Shown here piece after piece: positions 47,652-55,821 of a stretch of 64,000 bases of DNA. The stretch is taken from assembly GCA_016718035.1 (NCBI GenBank), contig JADKEK010000005.1:1-64000 (forward strand). The letters are read 5' to 3'. Positions within the stretch are counted from its first letter, which is position 1. Each line of letters starts with the position of its first letter. The stretch comes from Bacteroidota bacterium (GTDB lineage: Bacteria; Bacteroidota; Bacteroidia; Chitinophagales; BACL12). The position numbers were made by a program, and so were the translations under genes. Under the pieces are notes generated by a model. It worked only from the letters and a program-made list of their open reading frames with translations, ran no database searches and was not told the DNA's origin.

Positions 47652-47682
47652 CAAAAGTATACCCGCCAACCACCAGTCTCAA
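47652..47682 (-). promoter_or_regulatory. Promoter of the ABC exporter/two-component operon
   Basis: On the minus strand TTG (47682-47680) and TACTTTTG (47659-47652) are 20 nt apart, a full match to the Bacteroidetes consensus. The box lies 22 nt before the ATPase start codon. Confidence 0.7.
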
Positions 47683-47735
47683 ATTTGTTTTGTCATTTTA
47701 ACCGGTTTATCTGCAAAACGGGCAAAACATCCTGC

Positions 47736-47774
47736 AAAAAAAAGCCTGTAAGGTAATGGATACCCTACAGGCTT
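47736..47774 (-). terminator. Intrinsic terminator after the cyclophilin gene
   Basis: AAGCCTGTAAGG (47742-47753) pairs with CCCTACAGGCTT (47763-47774), allowing one bulge, and on the minus strand is followed by eight T residues. It lies 21 nt beyond the stop at 47796 and insulates the downstream ABC operon. Confidence 0.8.
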
Positions 47775-47795
47775 ATATTTTTTTGTTGATTATAA

Positions 47796-48533
47796 TTACA
47801 TCGTAACCATTGTCATGGTCATTTTCACATCTTGTTGTGGTCTGTCGCCATATGCTGTTTTAACAGCTGCAATTTTATCTATTACTTCCAATCCTTTAAT
47901 TACTTCACCAAACACCGTGTATTGATTATCTAAAAATGGTGTTCCACCAATAGAACTATAAATAGCAGTTTGTTCCGGAGTATAACTATTGCCAGTTTGG
48001 CGACCCATTTGTTCTAACTGAGCTGCATCCGTTACTTTTCCCTGAACAATATAAAACTGTGAGCCTGAGCTTGCTTTGGTTGGATTAACCTGATCGCCCT
48101 GACGAGCTGCACTAAGTGCTCCTTTTTTATGAATAAAGTTGCGGTTAAATTCTGCAGGAATAGTATAACCTGGTCCGCCTGCACCTAATTGTACATTTGG
48201 TCCTGCATTTTTAGATGCCGGGTCACCGCCCTGAATCATAAAATCTTTTATAACTCTGTGAAATAACAAATCATTAAAATAACCGTCTTTTACCAGCTTT
48301 ATAAAATTGTCGCGGTGTTTAGGTGTTTCGTTGTATAACTTCACCACCATGTCACCAAAAGATGTGCTGATGTTTACGTAATACTGCGTTGTGTCGTTCT
48401 GATTTTCCATTGTATTTGTTTGTGTTGTTGTTTGAATTTCTGCTTTTGGCTCTTCAGGTGTCGGCGTAGTTGTTTTTTCTTTACACGCCACAAATGCCAT
48501 CAGGCATACTGCAATTAATGTTGTTTTTTTCAT
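47796..48533 (-). CDS. Cyclophilin-type peptidyl-prolyl isomerase lipoprotein
   Basis: A 245-residue cis-trans prolyl isomerase. The lipobox AFVAC places the lipidated Cys at residue 17, followed by a Thr/Pro/Gln-rich linker (about 18-50) and the cyclophilin domain. Family motifs include DNFIKLVKDGYFNDLLFHRVIKDFMIQGGDP, QFYIV and YTVFGEVIKGLEVIDKI. It is probably periplasmic and membrane-anchored, aiding protein folding. It overlaps the upstream gene by 4 nt. Confidence 0.93.
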   Translation of the reverse strand: MKKTTLIAVCLMAFVACKEKTTTPTPEEPKAEIQTTTQTNTMENQNDTTQYYVNISTSFGDMVVKLYNETPKHRDNFIKLVKDGYFNDLLFHRVIKDFMIQGGDPASKNAGPNVQLGAGGPGYTIPAEFNRNFIHKKGALSAARQGDQVNPTKASSGSQFYIVQGKVTDAAQLEQMGRQTGNSYTPEQTAIYSSIGGTPFLDNQYTVFGEVIKGLEVIDKIAAVKTAYGDRPQQDVKMTMTMVTM

Positions 48534-48895
48534 ATGATGTTGTTTTCTTCAAAATATCTGATGATGTTTAATTTAATTGCTCTTTCCTGGTCCTCGTTTG
48601 CCCATTGTGGTAAATTTTCTGCTGCTTCCCACATTGGCCAATTGTCATCATCCCATCCGGCAAAACGATAAAATCCATCGTAACTCAGCAATTTACAAAC
48701 TGCTATATGCATTAAATCCTGCTTTTCTTCTTTGGTGAATTTTTCAATTACTCTGCCTAATTCATTCATTCCAATAAGGAATAAAACGGCTTCTAATTCC
48801 GGTTTTTTCCCAAATTGCTCTTTCATTTGCCTTAATACCGCTAACCACCTTGGGTCAAAATCTATTGGTAACTCCTCGCGGGTTAAAGCATCCAT
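48530..48895 (-). CDS. Conserved hypothetical protein
   Basis: A 121-residue, largely helical, acidic protein with no signal peptide or membrane segment; the central GMNELGRVIEKFTKEEKQDLMHIAVCKLL and the Trp-rich GWDDDNWPMWEAAENLPQW segments are notable. It seems to be a short Bacteroidota-specific protein. It overlaps the cyclophilin gene by 4 nt (ATGA), so the two are translationally coupled. No function can be assigned. Confidence 0.75.
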   Translation of the reverse strand: MDALTREELPIDFDPRWLAVLRQMKEQFGKKPELEAVLFLIGMNELGRVIEKFTKEEKQDLMHIAVCKLLSYDGFYRFAGWDDDNWPMWEAAENLPQWANEDQERAIKLNIIRYFEENNII

Positions 48896-48899
48896 GGGG

Positions 48900-48927
48900 C
48901 AAAGTTAAGTAAAGTAAACAGAAGCAA
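48900..48927 (-). promoter_or_regulatory. Promoter with -7 box 4 nt from the start codon
   Basis: On the minus strand TTG (48927-48925) and TAACTTTG (48907-48900) are 17 nt apart, and only 4 nt separate the box from the ATG at 48895. It implies a leaderless or near-leaderless transcript, as at guaB. Confidence 0.65.
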
Positions 48928-49070
48928 GTTCAAACAGCTTAAGAAGCGAAACAATATTAAGTAAGAGAAAGAATAGTTCAACCTCAACCTAGTATGTGCA
49001 ACTTTACAGGTTAAATTTCGTTATCATGGTACAATTTTGGCTCAATTTGCGTTAATATTGTTCTATAAGT

Positions 49071-52000
49071 ATGCAAAGCAATAGTAATTATCATATTCTT
49101 ATTCAAAAACTCGATGAGTTTATCAGGAAATTTTACCTGAATCAACTCATTCGCGGAGTGTTGTTTACAGCGGCAATATTGGTTTCTGCTTATTTACTTT
49201 TCAGCTTTCTGGAATATCGTTTTTACTTTTCAACTTCTGTACGCAAAGTGCTGTTTTACAGCTTTTTAGGCGGAGCAGGTTTTTTGTTGTGGAATAACAT
49301 TATCACCCCTTTGCTCAAATATAATCGCTTGGGCAAAACCATTAATCATAAAACGGCTGCAAGTATTATCGGAACACACTTTTCTGAAATTCAGGATAAG
49401 TTATTAAACATATTGGAGCTGCGCGAACAGGCAGAAGGCACTGGCAATCAACTACTTATTGAAGCCGGTATCAATCAAAAAATCGAAAAAATTAAGCCTA
49501 TTCCGTTTTCACTGGCCATCGATTTAAATAAGAATAAAAAGTATCTCAAATATGCGCTTCCTCCATTGGGCGTTCTTGTTTTTGTCATCTTCGCTGCGCC
49601 TAATGTGCTCAAAGACAGCAACTTACGTTTATTAAAAAACAATACTTTTTTTGAAAAAGCAGCACCTTTCAACTTCCTGGTGCAGAATAAATCGCTGGAA
49701 GTTGTGCAATACGAAGATTTCGAATTAAAACTTCAAATTACTGGTGATATTTTACCGGAACAGGTTGCCATAGTAACCGCAACAGGAACCTATACTATGC
49801 AAAAATCAGATGATGATGCATTTACTTATGTGTTCAATAAAGTGCCTGCGAATACAGATTTTCATTTTGAAGCAAATGGTTATCAATCTAAAGAACGCAC
49901 ATTAACCGTTGTGCCTAAACCAACATTATTAAATTTCGATATCAATGTTAATTATCCGGATTATACCGGCATTAAAGATGAACGCTTACAAAACACCGGC
50001 GACTTATTAGTTCCGGAAGGCACCAATATCGAGTGGTTATTTAATACAGAAAATACAGATGTAATTGAGTTGTTTTTTAACGACCAAAAAATGAATGCTG
50101 TTAAAGATGGTAAATCATCATTTACGTCGTGGCGCAGAGCCATGCAAAATGAAGTATATAAAATTGGCATTGGCAATACACAAGTATATAACCGCGATAC
50201 AATTAGTTATACCATTACTGTAATTCCGGATGAGTTTCCGCAAATAACCGCTGAACAATTTAAAGACAGCACCGACAATAAATTTTTATATTTTCTTGGA
50301 GAAATAAATGATGACTACGGTTTTAAATCCATGTACTTTAAATATAAAGTAGAAGGAAGAGATGCTGCAGACAATTATTTTGTAAAAGAAGAAAATAAAG
50401 ATGTATTATCCGTTCCTTCAGGTGTAAAAAGCAATCGCTATACACATTCATTCGACTTACGCGCTAAAACACTTGCGCCGGGCGATAGGGTTACTTACTT
50501 TTTTGAAGTATGGGATAATGATGGTGTGCACGGCAGTAAATCTACACGCACCGCAGCTATGCAATTTGTTGTGCCAACACTCGACGAGTTACAAGATATT
50601 AAAGATGAAAAAAATGAAGATATAAAAGATAAGCTGGAAGAAGTGTTGGATGATATTGCTGATGTAAAAAAACAAACTGAAAAATTAGAAGATAAAATTT
50701 TTGATAAAAAAGAATTGAACTGGGAAGATAAAAAAGCGATTGAAAATTTGATGCAAAAAAATCAAAACATTCAGCAATCGGTAGAAGAAATAAAAGAACA
50801 GTATAAAGAAAATCTCGAGTTACAAAAAGAATATTTGGAACCCGACCCGGAAATTTTAGAAAAACAAGAACAGTTAGAAAAAATGTTTGAAGAAGTAATT
50901 CCTGAGGAAATGAAAAAACTCATGGAAGAGCTTCAGCAATTAATGGAAAAAATGAATAAAGAGCAATCGCTCGAAGAAATGAAAGAGATGCAAATGAACA
51001 ACAAGCAGCTCGAACAGGAACTCGACCGAATGTTAGAATTATTCAAACAAATGGAGATGGAACAAAAAATGCAGGAAACCATCGACAAACTCAATCAACT
51101 TTCAGAGGAGCAACAAAAACTCGCAGAACAAACTGAAAACAAACAAAGTAAACAAGAAGAAAATATTGAAAAACAAGAGGAGCTGAATAAAGATTTCGAC
51201 GATGTTCAAAAGGACATGCAGGAAATGCGGGAAATGAATAAAGAGCTTGAATCGCCAAAAGAATTAGGTAATACTGAGCAGCAAGAGCAGCAAATCGACC
51301 AAAAAATGGAACAGTCGAAGCAGCAAATGCAACAAAACAACAAAAAGCAGGCTGCACAAGAACAAAAAAGCGCCGCTCAGCAAATGAAAGAAATGGCTGC
51401 GCAAATGCAACAGCAAATGCAGCAACAACAGCAGCAGCAACAGGAAGAAGACCTCGAAGCTTTAAAACAATTGCTCGACAACCTGATTAAACTTTCTGTT
51501 GATCAGGAGTCCTTAATGAAAGAAGTAAAAACCCTCAAATCCAGTAATCCCAAGTTTATTGATTTGATGGCGCAACAGCAAAAAATAAAAGAAGACACGA
51601 AAATTGTAGAAGATAGTTTATTGGCGCTGGCTAAAAGGGTAACACAAATCAGCAGTTTCATTACCCGCGAAATGAGTGATGTAAATACCAACCTGCAAAA
51701 TTCGGTGGACCAAATGGGTGAACGTCAGATTAACCAGAGCAATTTGTATCAGCAACAAACCATGACCGGTTACAACAACCTGGCGTTGATGTTGGATGAG
51801 GTGTTACAACAAATGCAACAGCAAATGGCGCAATCGATGCCGGGCTCACAGCAATGTCAGAAACCGGGAGGTAAAAACGAATCACAAATGCCATCGATGA
51901 GTGAAATGCAAAAACAACTCAACGAGCAACTCAATAAAATGAAGGGCCAAAACCCTCAAAGTCAGCAAAAAGGCGGTCAAAGCGGAATGAGTAAAGAGTT

Positions 52001-52421
52001 AGCTGAAATGGCGCAAAAACAAGCCATGATACGCGAAGCCCTAGAAAAAATGGCCAAAGAGTTGGGAGGAGGCAATACTGAAGATGGTAAGTTGGCAAAA
52101 CAACTGCAGCAGCTGGCCGATCAGATGGATAAAACGGAAGAAGACATTGTTAACAAACAAATTTCTATAGAAACCCTGAAACGTCAGGAAGAAATTCTTA
52201 CCAGACTGCTTGAAGCGGAAGAAAGCGAGCGCAAACGCAAGCAGGACAACGAACGCAAGTCAAATACGGCCAACGAAATTAACCGTCCGGTTCCGCCTGC
52301 TATTGAAGAATACCTCAAAAAACGCAACGCAGAACTCGATTTATACAAAACTGTTTCACCGGAATTGAAACCTTTTTACAAAAATTTAGTAGAAGAATAT
52401 TTGCGGTCTATTAGCTACTAA
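49071..52421 (+). CDS. DUF4175-like large membrane protein with Gln-rich coiled coil
   Basis: A 1116-residue protein. Two membrane segments near the N terminus (about 25-47, 58-82) and a third at about 163-182 are followed by a beta-rich region (about 190-510) and a long Glu/Lys/Gln-rich coiled coil (about 515-1085), including a poly-Gln patch near residue 790. The layout recalls the DUF4175 family of Bacteroidota and Alphaproteobacteria, whose function is not established. The next two genes (RsbW-like kinase, YbeY) follow closely, suggesting an operon. The CAA/CAG-rich coding of the Gln tract is a low-complexity stretch prone to length change. Confidence 0.75.
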   Translation: MQSNSNYHILIQKLDEFIRKFYLNQLIRGVLFTAAILVSAYLLFSFLEYRFYFSTSVRKVLFYSFLGGAGFLLWNNIITPLLKYNRLGKTINHKTAASIIGTHFSEIQDKLLNILELREQAEGTGNQLLIEAGINQKIEKIKPIPFSLAIDLNKNKKYLKYALPPLGVLVFVIFAAPNVLKDSNLRLLKNNTFFEKAAPFNFLVQNKSLEVVQYEDFELKLQITGDILPEQVAIVTATGTYTMQKSDDDAFTYVFNKVPANTDFHFEANGYQSKERTLTVVPKPTLLNFDINVNYPDYTGIKDERLQNTGDLLVPEGTNIEWLFNTENTDVIELFFNDQKMNAVKDGKSSFTSWRRAMQNEVYKIGIGNTQVYNRDTISYTITVIPDEFPQITAEQFKDSTDNKFLYFLGEINDDYGFKSMYFKYKVEGRDAADNYFVKEENKDVLSVPSGVKSNRYTHSFDLRAKTLAPGDRVTYFFEVWDNDGVHGSKSTRTAAMQFVVPTLDELQDIKDEKNEDIKDKLEEVLDDIADVKKQTEKLEDKIFDKKELNWEDKKAIENLMQKNQNIQQSVEEIKEQYKENLELQKEYLEPDPEILEKQEQLEKMFEEVIPEEMKKLMEELQQLMEKMNKEQSLEEMKEMQMNNKQLEQELDRMLELFKQMEMEQKMQETIDKLNQLSEEQQKLAEQTENKQSKQEENIEKQEELNKDFDDVQKDMQEMREMNKELESPKELGNTEQQEQQIDQKMEQSKQQMQQNNKKQAAQEQKSAAQQMKEMAAQMQQQMQQQQQQQQEEDLEALKQLLDNLIKLSVDQESLMKEVKTLKSSNPKFIDLMAQQQKIKEDTKIVEDSLLALAKRVTQISSFITREMSDVNTNLQNSVDQMGERQINQSNLYQQQTMTGYNNLALMLDEVLQQMQQQMAQSMPGSQQCQKPGGKNESQMPSMSEMQKQLNEQLNKMKGQNPQSQQKGGQSGMSKELAEMAQKQAMIREALEKMAKELGGGNTEDGKLAKQLQQLADQMDKTEEDIVNKQISIETLKRQEEILTRLLEAEESERKRKQDNERKSNTANEINRPVPPAIEEYLKKRNAELDLYKTVSPELKPFYKNLVEEYLRSISY

Positions 52422-52438
52422 ACTGTAAACGGGGTAAA

Positions 52439-52849
52439 ATGTCAGCAGAAACCATAAGCAAACAAATCAGTCTCAAGTCCCAACCCTCCAATATCGTATT
52501 AATCGAACCCTTTATTGAAGAGGTGAGAATGCGGCTCAATATTGCCGACGAAATGTATGGCAATATACTGGTATGCGTTACGGAAGCCGTTAACAATGCC
52601 ATTTTACACGGCAATAAGGCAGATGAGAGCAAAGAGGTGGTGGTGAGTATCCAAAAAGAACAGAACAAACTTACCTGTTTGGTAAAAGACCAAGGTTGTG
52701 GGTTCGATTTTAACAATTTACCCGACCCGACAGCACCGGAAAATATTGAAAATTGTGGTGGCCGTGGCATCTTCCTCATGAAGCACCTCAGCGACCTGGT
52801 AGTTTTTTCTAACGATGGCTCTAACGTAGAAATTCAATTCCGCCTCTGA
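52439..52849 (+). CDS. RsbW-like anti-sigma factor serine kinase/ATPase domain protein
   Basis: A 136-residue single GHKL ATPase domain: N box CVTEAVNNAILHGN, G1 box VKDQGCGFDF, G2 box GGRGIFLMKHL. Proteins of this size and type bind sigma factors or phosphorylate STAS-domain antagonists in partner-switching pathways. No STAS or sigma-factor gene is nearby. It begins 17 nt after the coiled-coil gene; its last base is shared with the ybeY start. Confidence 0.88.
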   Translation: MSAETISKQISLKSQPSNIVLIEPFIEEVRMRLNIADEMYGNILVCVTEAVNNAILHGNKADESKEVVVSIQKEQNKLTCLVKDQGCGFDFNNLPDPTAPENIENCGGRGIFLMKHLSDLVVFSNDGSNVEIQFRL

Positions 52850-53274
52850 TGTCTACCATTCAATTTGTCAACAAAAAAACACGGTTTAAGCTTAAAGAAA
52901 AGGAGCGTATTGCTTCTTGGGTTGAACGTGTCGTTTTAATGTATCACAAATTTCCAGGCGATATTCAATATATTTTTTGTGATGATACTTTTTTGGCTGA
53001 AATGAATCAGCAGTACTTACAACACGATACACTTACCGATATTATCACTTTTAATTATAATTCAGGGCACTACATTTCAGGCGATATATTTATCAGCATA
53101 GATAGAATAAAAGAAAATGCCGCTACTTACAAAACAACAATAGAAGATGAACTACATCGTGTTATGATTCACGGCATTTTACATCTATGTGGATTAAATG
53201 ATAAATCGCCCAAAGACAAAAAACTCATGCAGGAAAAAGAAAACGAAGCGCTCGAAATTCTTACCCGCGTCTAG
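52849..53274 (+). CDS. ybeY: Endoribonuclease YbeY (rRNA maturation)
   Basis: A 141-residue single-strand endoribonuclease acting in 16S rRNA 3'-end maturation and ribosome quality control. The TDIITFNY motif (about 63-70) and the metal site HGILHLCGLNDKS are present. His108 and His112 are canonical, while the third ligand position holds Asp118 rather than His, a substitution I associate with Bacteroidota YbeY. It is coupled to the preceding RsbW-like gene by a one-base overlap. Confidence 0.92.
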   Translation: MSTIQFVNKKTRFKLKEKERIASWVERVVLMYHKFPGDIQYIFCDDTFLAEMNQQYLQHDTLTDIITFNYNSGHYISGDIFISIDRIKENAATYKTTIEDELHRVMIHGILHLCGLNDKSPKDKKLMQEKENEALEILTRV

Positions 53275-53459
53275 ATGATTTATGAGTTGTCCGCTGTCGT
53301 AGCCACATTAATTGCCGGTTTCTCGCAAAGCTGCAAAGGGTTGGGTTCATATAATGTGTTAATTCAAGCGCGCTAAGCTTTTAAACCAAATTCACGCGGA
53401 GAAAAAGGGAAAAACTCGGAGTTAAGTAATAGCTGTTTCCGTCTAGGCAGATACTTCTG

Positions 53460-53626
53460 ATTGGTACATCAAAGGCTGTTTAATTAGCACATCAACAAAT
53501 CAGCATCCGCCCCGGCGGACACATTAATTGGTATCCGCCTCGGCGGACACATCGGTACAATGGTACATCCCCCGGCTGTTAATTAGCACATCAACAAATC
53601 AGCACATCAGCACATTAATTGGTACA
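53460..53626. repeat. Intergenic minisatellite-like repeats
   Basis: The unit AATTAGCACATCAACAAATC occurs at about 53483 and again at about 53582. CACATTAATTGGTA and GGTACAT units recur several times, interleaved with two CCGCC-GGCGGACAC palindromes. The whole lies between convergent genes. The preceding part, 53275-53459, shows nothing I can support. The pattern is a decaying short tandem repeat with no coding capacity. Confidence 0.65.
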
Positions 53627-54307
53627 TTACTTCCCAAACTCCCACCCAAACCCAATCATCACTTGGCTATTCCCTTCCCAGGGATTTGTCACCTGATTAT
53701 TCCTTGCCTGTATATGCCAATAATTAAAATTTATATATTTCGAATTTGGGTCATCGGGTTTAAAAAAGAATTTTGTATTTAGGTGATTAAATTTTCTTTC
53801 TTTTGAATCCGTAACATTATCAGCATTATTTTCACCAATGCCATATTGCACCATCACCCATTTATATCTAGCAAAAGGTTGTGCCATAATACCATAATAG
53901 CTCATGTGGTCAAGTGCTAATCGCCCCGTAACATTTACGCCGAAATCCATATTCTGATTAATATCATATTTAAATTTTAATCCCCCGGCAAAACCAATGT
54001 TTGCATAAAAGTCGGTGCCATACCCAACACCTAATTGCAACTCAATAATATCTCTAATGTGAAATCTATTTTTTGGAGATGTTTCATATAAAACTTCCAG
54101 CGAACTAATTCTTGCTTCTCCATAAAGCGCATAAAATTTCCCTGACCAGACATCACTTGTTTGAAACGCATCGTTGCTAGGCGAATTAATTGCACCAAGT
54201 GATAATGTATAATAACTAAAATCGTTCGGCTTCGAATATTTACCCGGTCGTTGGGCCAACATAAATAATGGTATGAGTAAAAAAATAATTGAAATACTTT
54301 TTTTCAT
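53627..54307 (-). CDS. Putative outer-membrane beta-barrel protein
   Basis: A 226-residue protein with a signal peptide (MKKSISIIFLLIPLFMLAQ). Its alternating, Tyr/Gly-rich strands end in FGWEFGK, with the aromatic residue two from the end, as in small outer-membrane barrels. I start at 54307; the longer frame at 54355 adds 16 residues ahead of the signal peptide. No enzymatic motif. It is separated by 97 nt from the ankyrin gene. Function unknown. Confidence 0.7.
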   Translation of the reverse strand: MKKSISIIFLLIPLFMLAQRPGKYSKPNDFSYYTLSLGAINSPSNDAFQTSDVWSGKFYALYGEARISSLEVLYETSPKNRFHIRDIIELQLGVGYGTDFYANIGFAGGLKFKYDINQNMDFGVNVTGRLALDHMSYYGIMAQPFARYKWVMVQYGIGENNADNVTDSKERKFNHLNTKFFFKPDDPNSKYINFNYWHIQARNNQVTNPWEGNSQVMIGFGWEFGK

Positions 54308-54404
54308 AATTATATTTTTACCTACCGCGCATATTAATCTATGCGCGGTAGGCATGAATAAATAGTGTAGAGATAGCAGAAAAATTATTGCCTAAAACGA
54401 AAGT

Positions 54405-55061
54405 TTATTCCGGTTTTTGTCCTTCAGCAGGCAAACCGTTTTGTGCCCAAGCTGCTTTTTTTGCATCCTTAATTATTTCTACCATCGATGCAGGTCCGTT
54501 TTCACGCATATGCCACATGGCCATTTTTACGTTGGTGCCGTTAACATTACATTTATTACTATAAAAAACATTCATAGAACCTCTGGTGTCACCGTCGGCG
54601 ATAATCATAATTTTTAATATGTCAGCATTGGCGTGTAGTGTTGCCAAATACATTGGTGTTATACCTTCAATTTTTTCAGCAAGACAACCGAGATGATAAA
54701 AACCTGATGGTTCAGCATTACGCACTGCATTCGGTTTAGCTCCGGCTCTTAGCAATTCTAAAACACCTTCATACCAATCCATTTGGATGGCATACATTAA
54801 GGGTGTGCCTTTTTCGAATGAAATAGTACCTACACCGGCGCGAACATAAATAAATTTTATGTCCTGTTCCAGTTTTGATTTAGCTTCAATTGCAGATTTT
54901 AACTTAGTTAAATCTTTTAAAACAATTGCCTCTACCAGTGGGTCCATAGCTTCATCCGGAGCAATTGTACAATTAATTTCGGTTGTGTTTGATGTTGGGG
55001 TTGCAGCAATTACATTTAATCCGAATGTAATCGCCAGCAGTGTTGTGATAAATAATTTCAT
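54405..55061 (-). CDS. Exported ankyrin-repeat protein
   Basis: A 218-residue protein with a signal peptide (to about residue 20). It has two to three ankyrin-type repeats, for example GTPLMYAIQMDWYEGVLELLRAGAKPNA and ITPMYLATLHANADILKIMIIADGD. Two Cys-containing loops (CTIAPDE; SNKCNVNG) could form disulfides. Such periplasmic ankyrin proteins mediate protein contacts; no partner can be named. A full promoter lies upstream. Confidence 0.8.
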   Translation of the reverse strand: MKLFITTLLAITFGLNVIAATPTSNTTEINCTIAPDEAMDPLVEAIVLKDLTKLKSAIEAKSKLEQDIKFIYVRAGVGTISFEKGTPLMYAIQMDWYEGVLELLRAGAKPNAVRNAEPSGFYHLGCLAEKIEGITPMYLATLHANADILKIMIIADGDTRGSMNVFYSNKCNVNGTNVKMAMWHMRENGPASMVEIIKDAKKAAWAQNGLPAEGQKPE

Positions 55062-55079
55062 AGATGTATTTTATTGCTA

Positions 55080-55110
55080 CAAAACTATTTTCAATTGCAA
55101 GCCCGGTCAA
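55080..55110 (-). promoter_or_regulatory. Promoter of the ankyrin-protein gene
   Basis: On the minus strand TTG (55110-55108) and TAGTTTTG (55087-55080) are 20 nt apart, matching the Bacteroidetes consensus. The box is 18 nt from the start codon at 55061. Confidence 0.65.
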
Positions 55111-55176
55111 TACATATTTATACTGAAATTATATCCATACAAATATGGATAAGCCTCTTGGCGAAGTGTTTCCGCT

Positions 55177-55821
55177 TCAGGGGTTACCCTCCTGCCGTAC
55201 CACCATTTTGATAAGTCCCACCAAGGTTTTGGCCCCTGTTTTTTGCATAATATTAATACGGTGCGTGTCTACGGTTTGTTTGCTAATAAACAGTTGTTCT
55301 GCAATTTCCTTGCTGGTAAATTCCTGCATAATTAAATCAAGTACTTCTTTTTCGCGAGTACTTAACTGTGCATTAAAATTATTTGTTTGTGTTGTTTTGC
55401 GAACACGGTCTAACATTAAATTAATCACTTCAGGTTCATAATGCGTTTTTCCGCCGAGGATATTATTAATTGCAGTTAACAATTGTTCTTTTCCTGAATT
55501 TTTTAAAAGATATCCTTCCGCTTCTGCTAATAATATTTCGGTTACTATTTCTCTATCATCATTCATGGTAATCACCAATAATTTAACTTGAGGAAATTGT
55601 TCTTTTATCGACTTCACTAATTCTACCCCACCCATACCCGGCATATTGAGGTCGGTTATAACCATGTCGTATTGATTACTTTTTAAACTTTCCAGCACTT
55701 CTGCACCATTATATGCCATCCCTTCAATTATAAAATTGGGCTGATTGCGCAGGAGCATATTTAATCCATCCAAAAATAATTTATGATCATCTGCTATTAG
55801 TATTTTCGCTATTGCATTCAT
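55177..55821 (-). CDS. NarL/LuxR-type response regulator
   Basis: A 214-residue regulator: receiver domain with acidic Asp11/Asp12 and phosphoacceptor Asp57 (MVITDLNMPGMGG), then a LuxR-type helix-turn-helix (about 148-200, LSTREKEVLDLIMQ and SKQTVDTHRINIMQK). It overlaps the upstream kinase gene by 4 nt, marking a cognate pair. Its targets are unknown; no palindromic site was recognised nearby. Confidence 0.95.
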   Translation of the reverse strand: MNAIAKILIADDHKLFLDGLNMLLRNQPNFIIEGMAYNGAEVLESLKSNQYDMVITDLNMPGMGGVELVKSIKEQFPQVKLLVITMNDDREIVTEILLAEAEGYLLKNSGKEQLLTAINNILGGKTHYEPEVINLMLDRVRKTTQTNNFNAQLSTREKEVLDLIMQEFTSKEIAEQLFISKQTVDTHRINIMQKTGAKTLVGLIKMVVRQEGNP

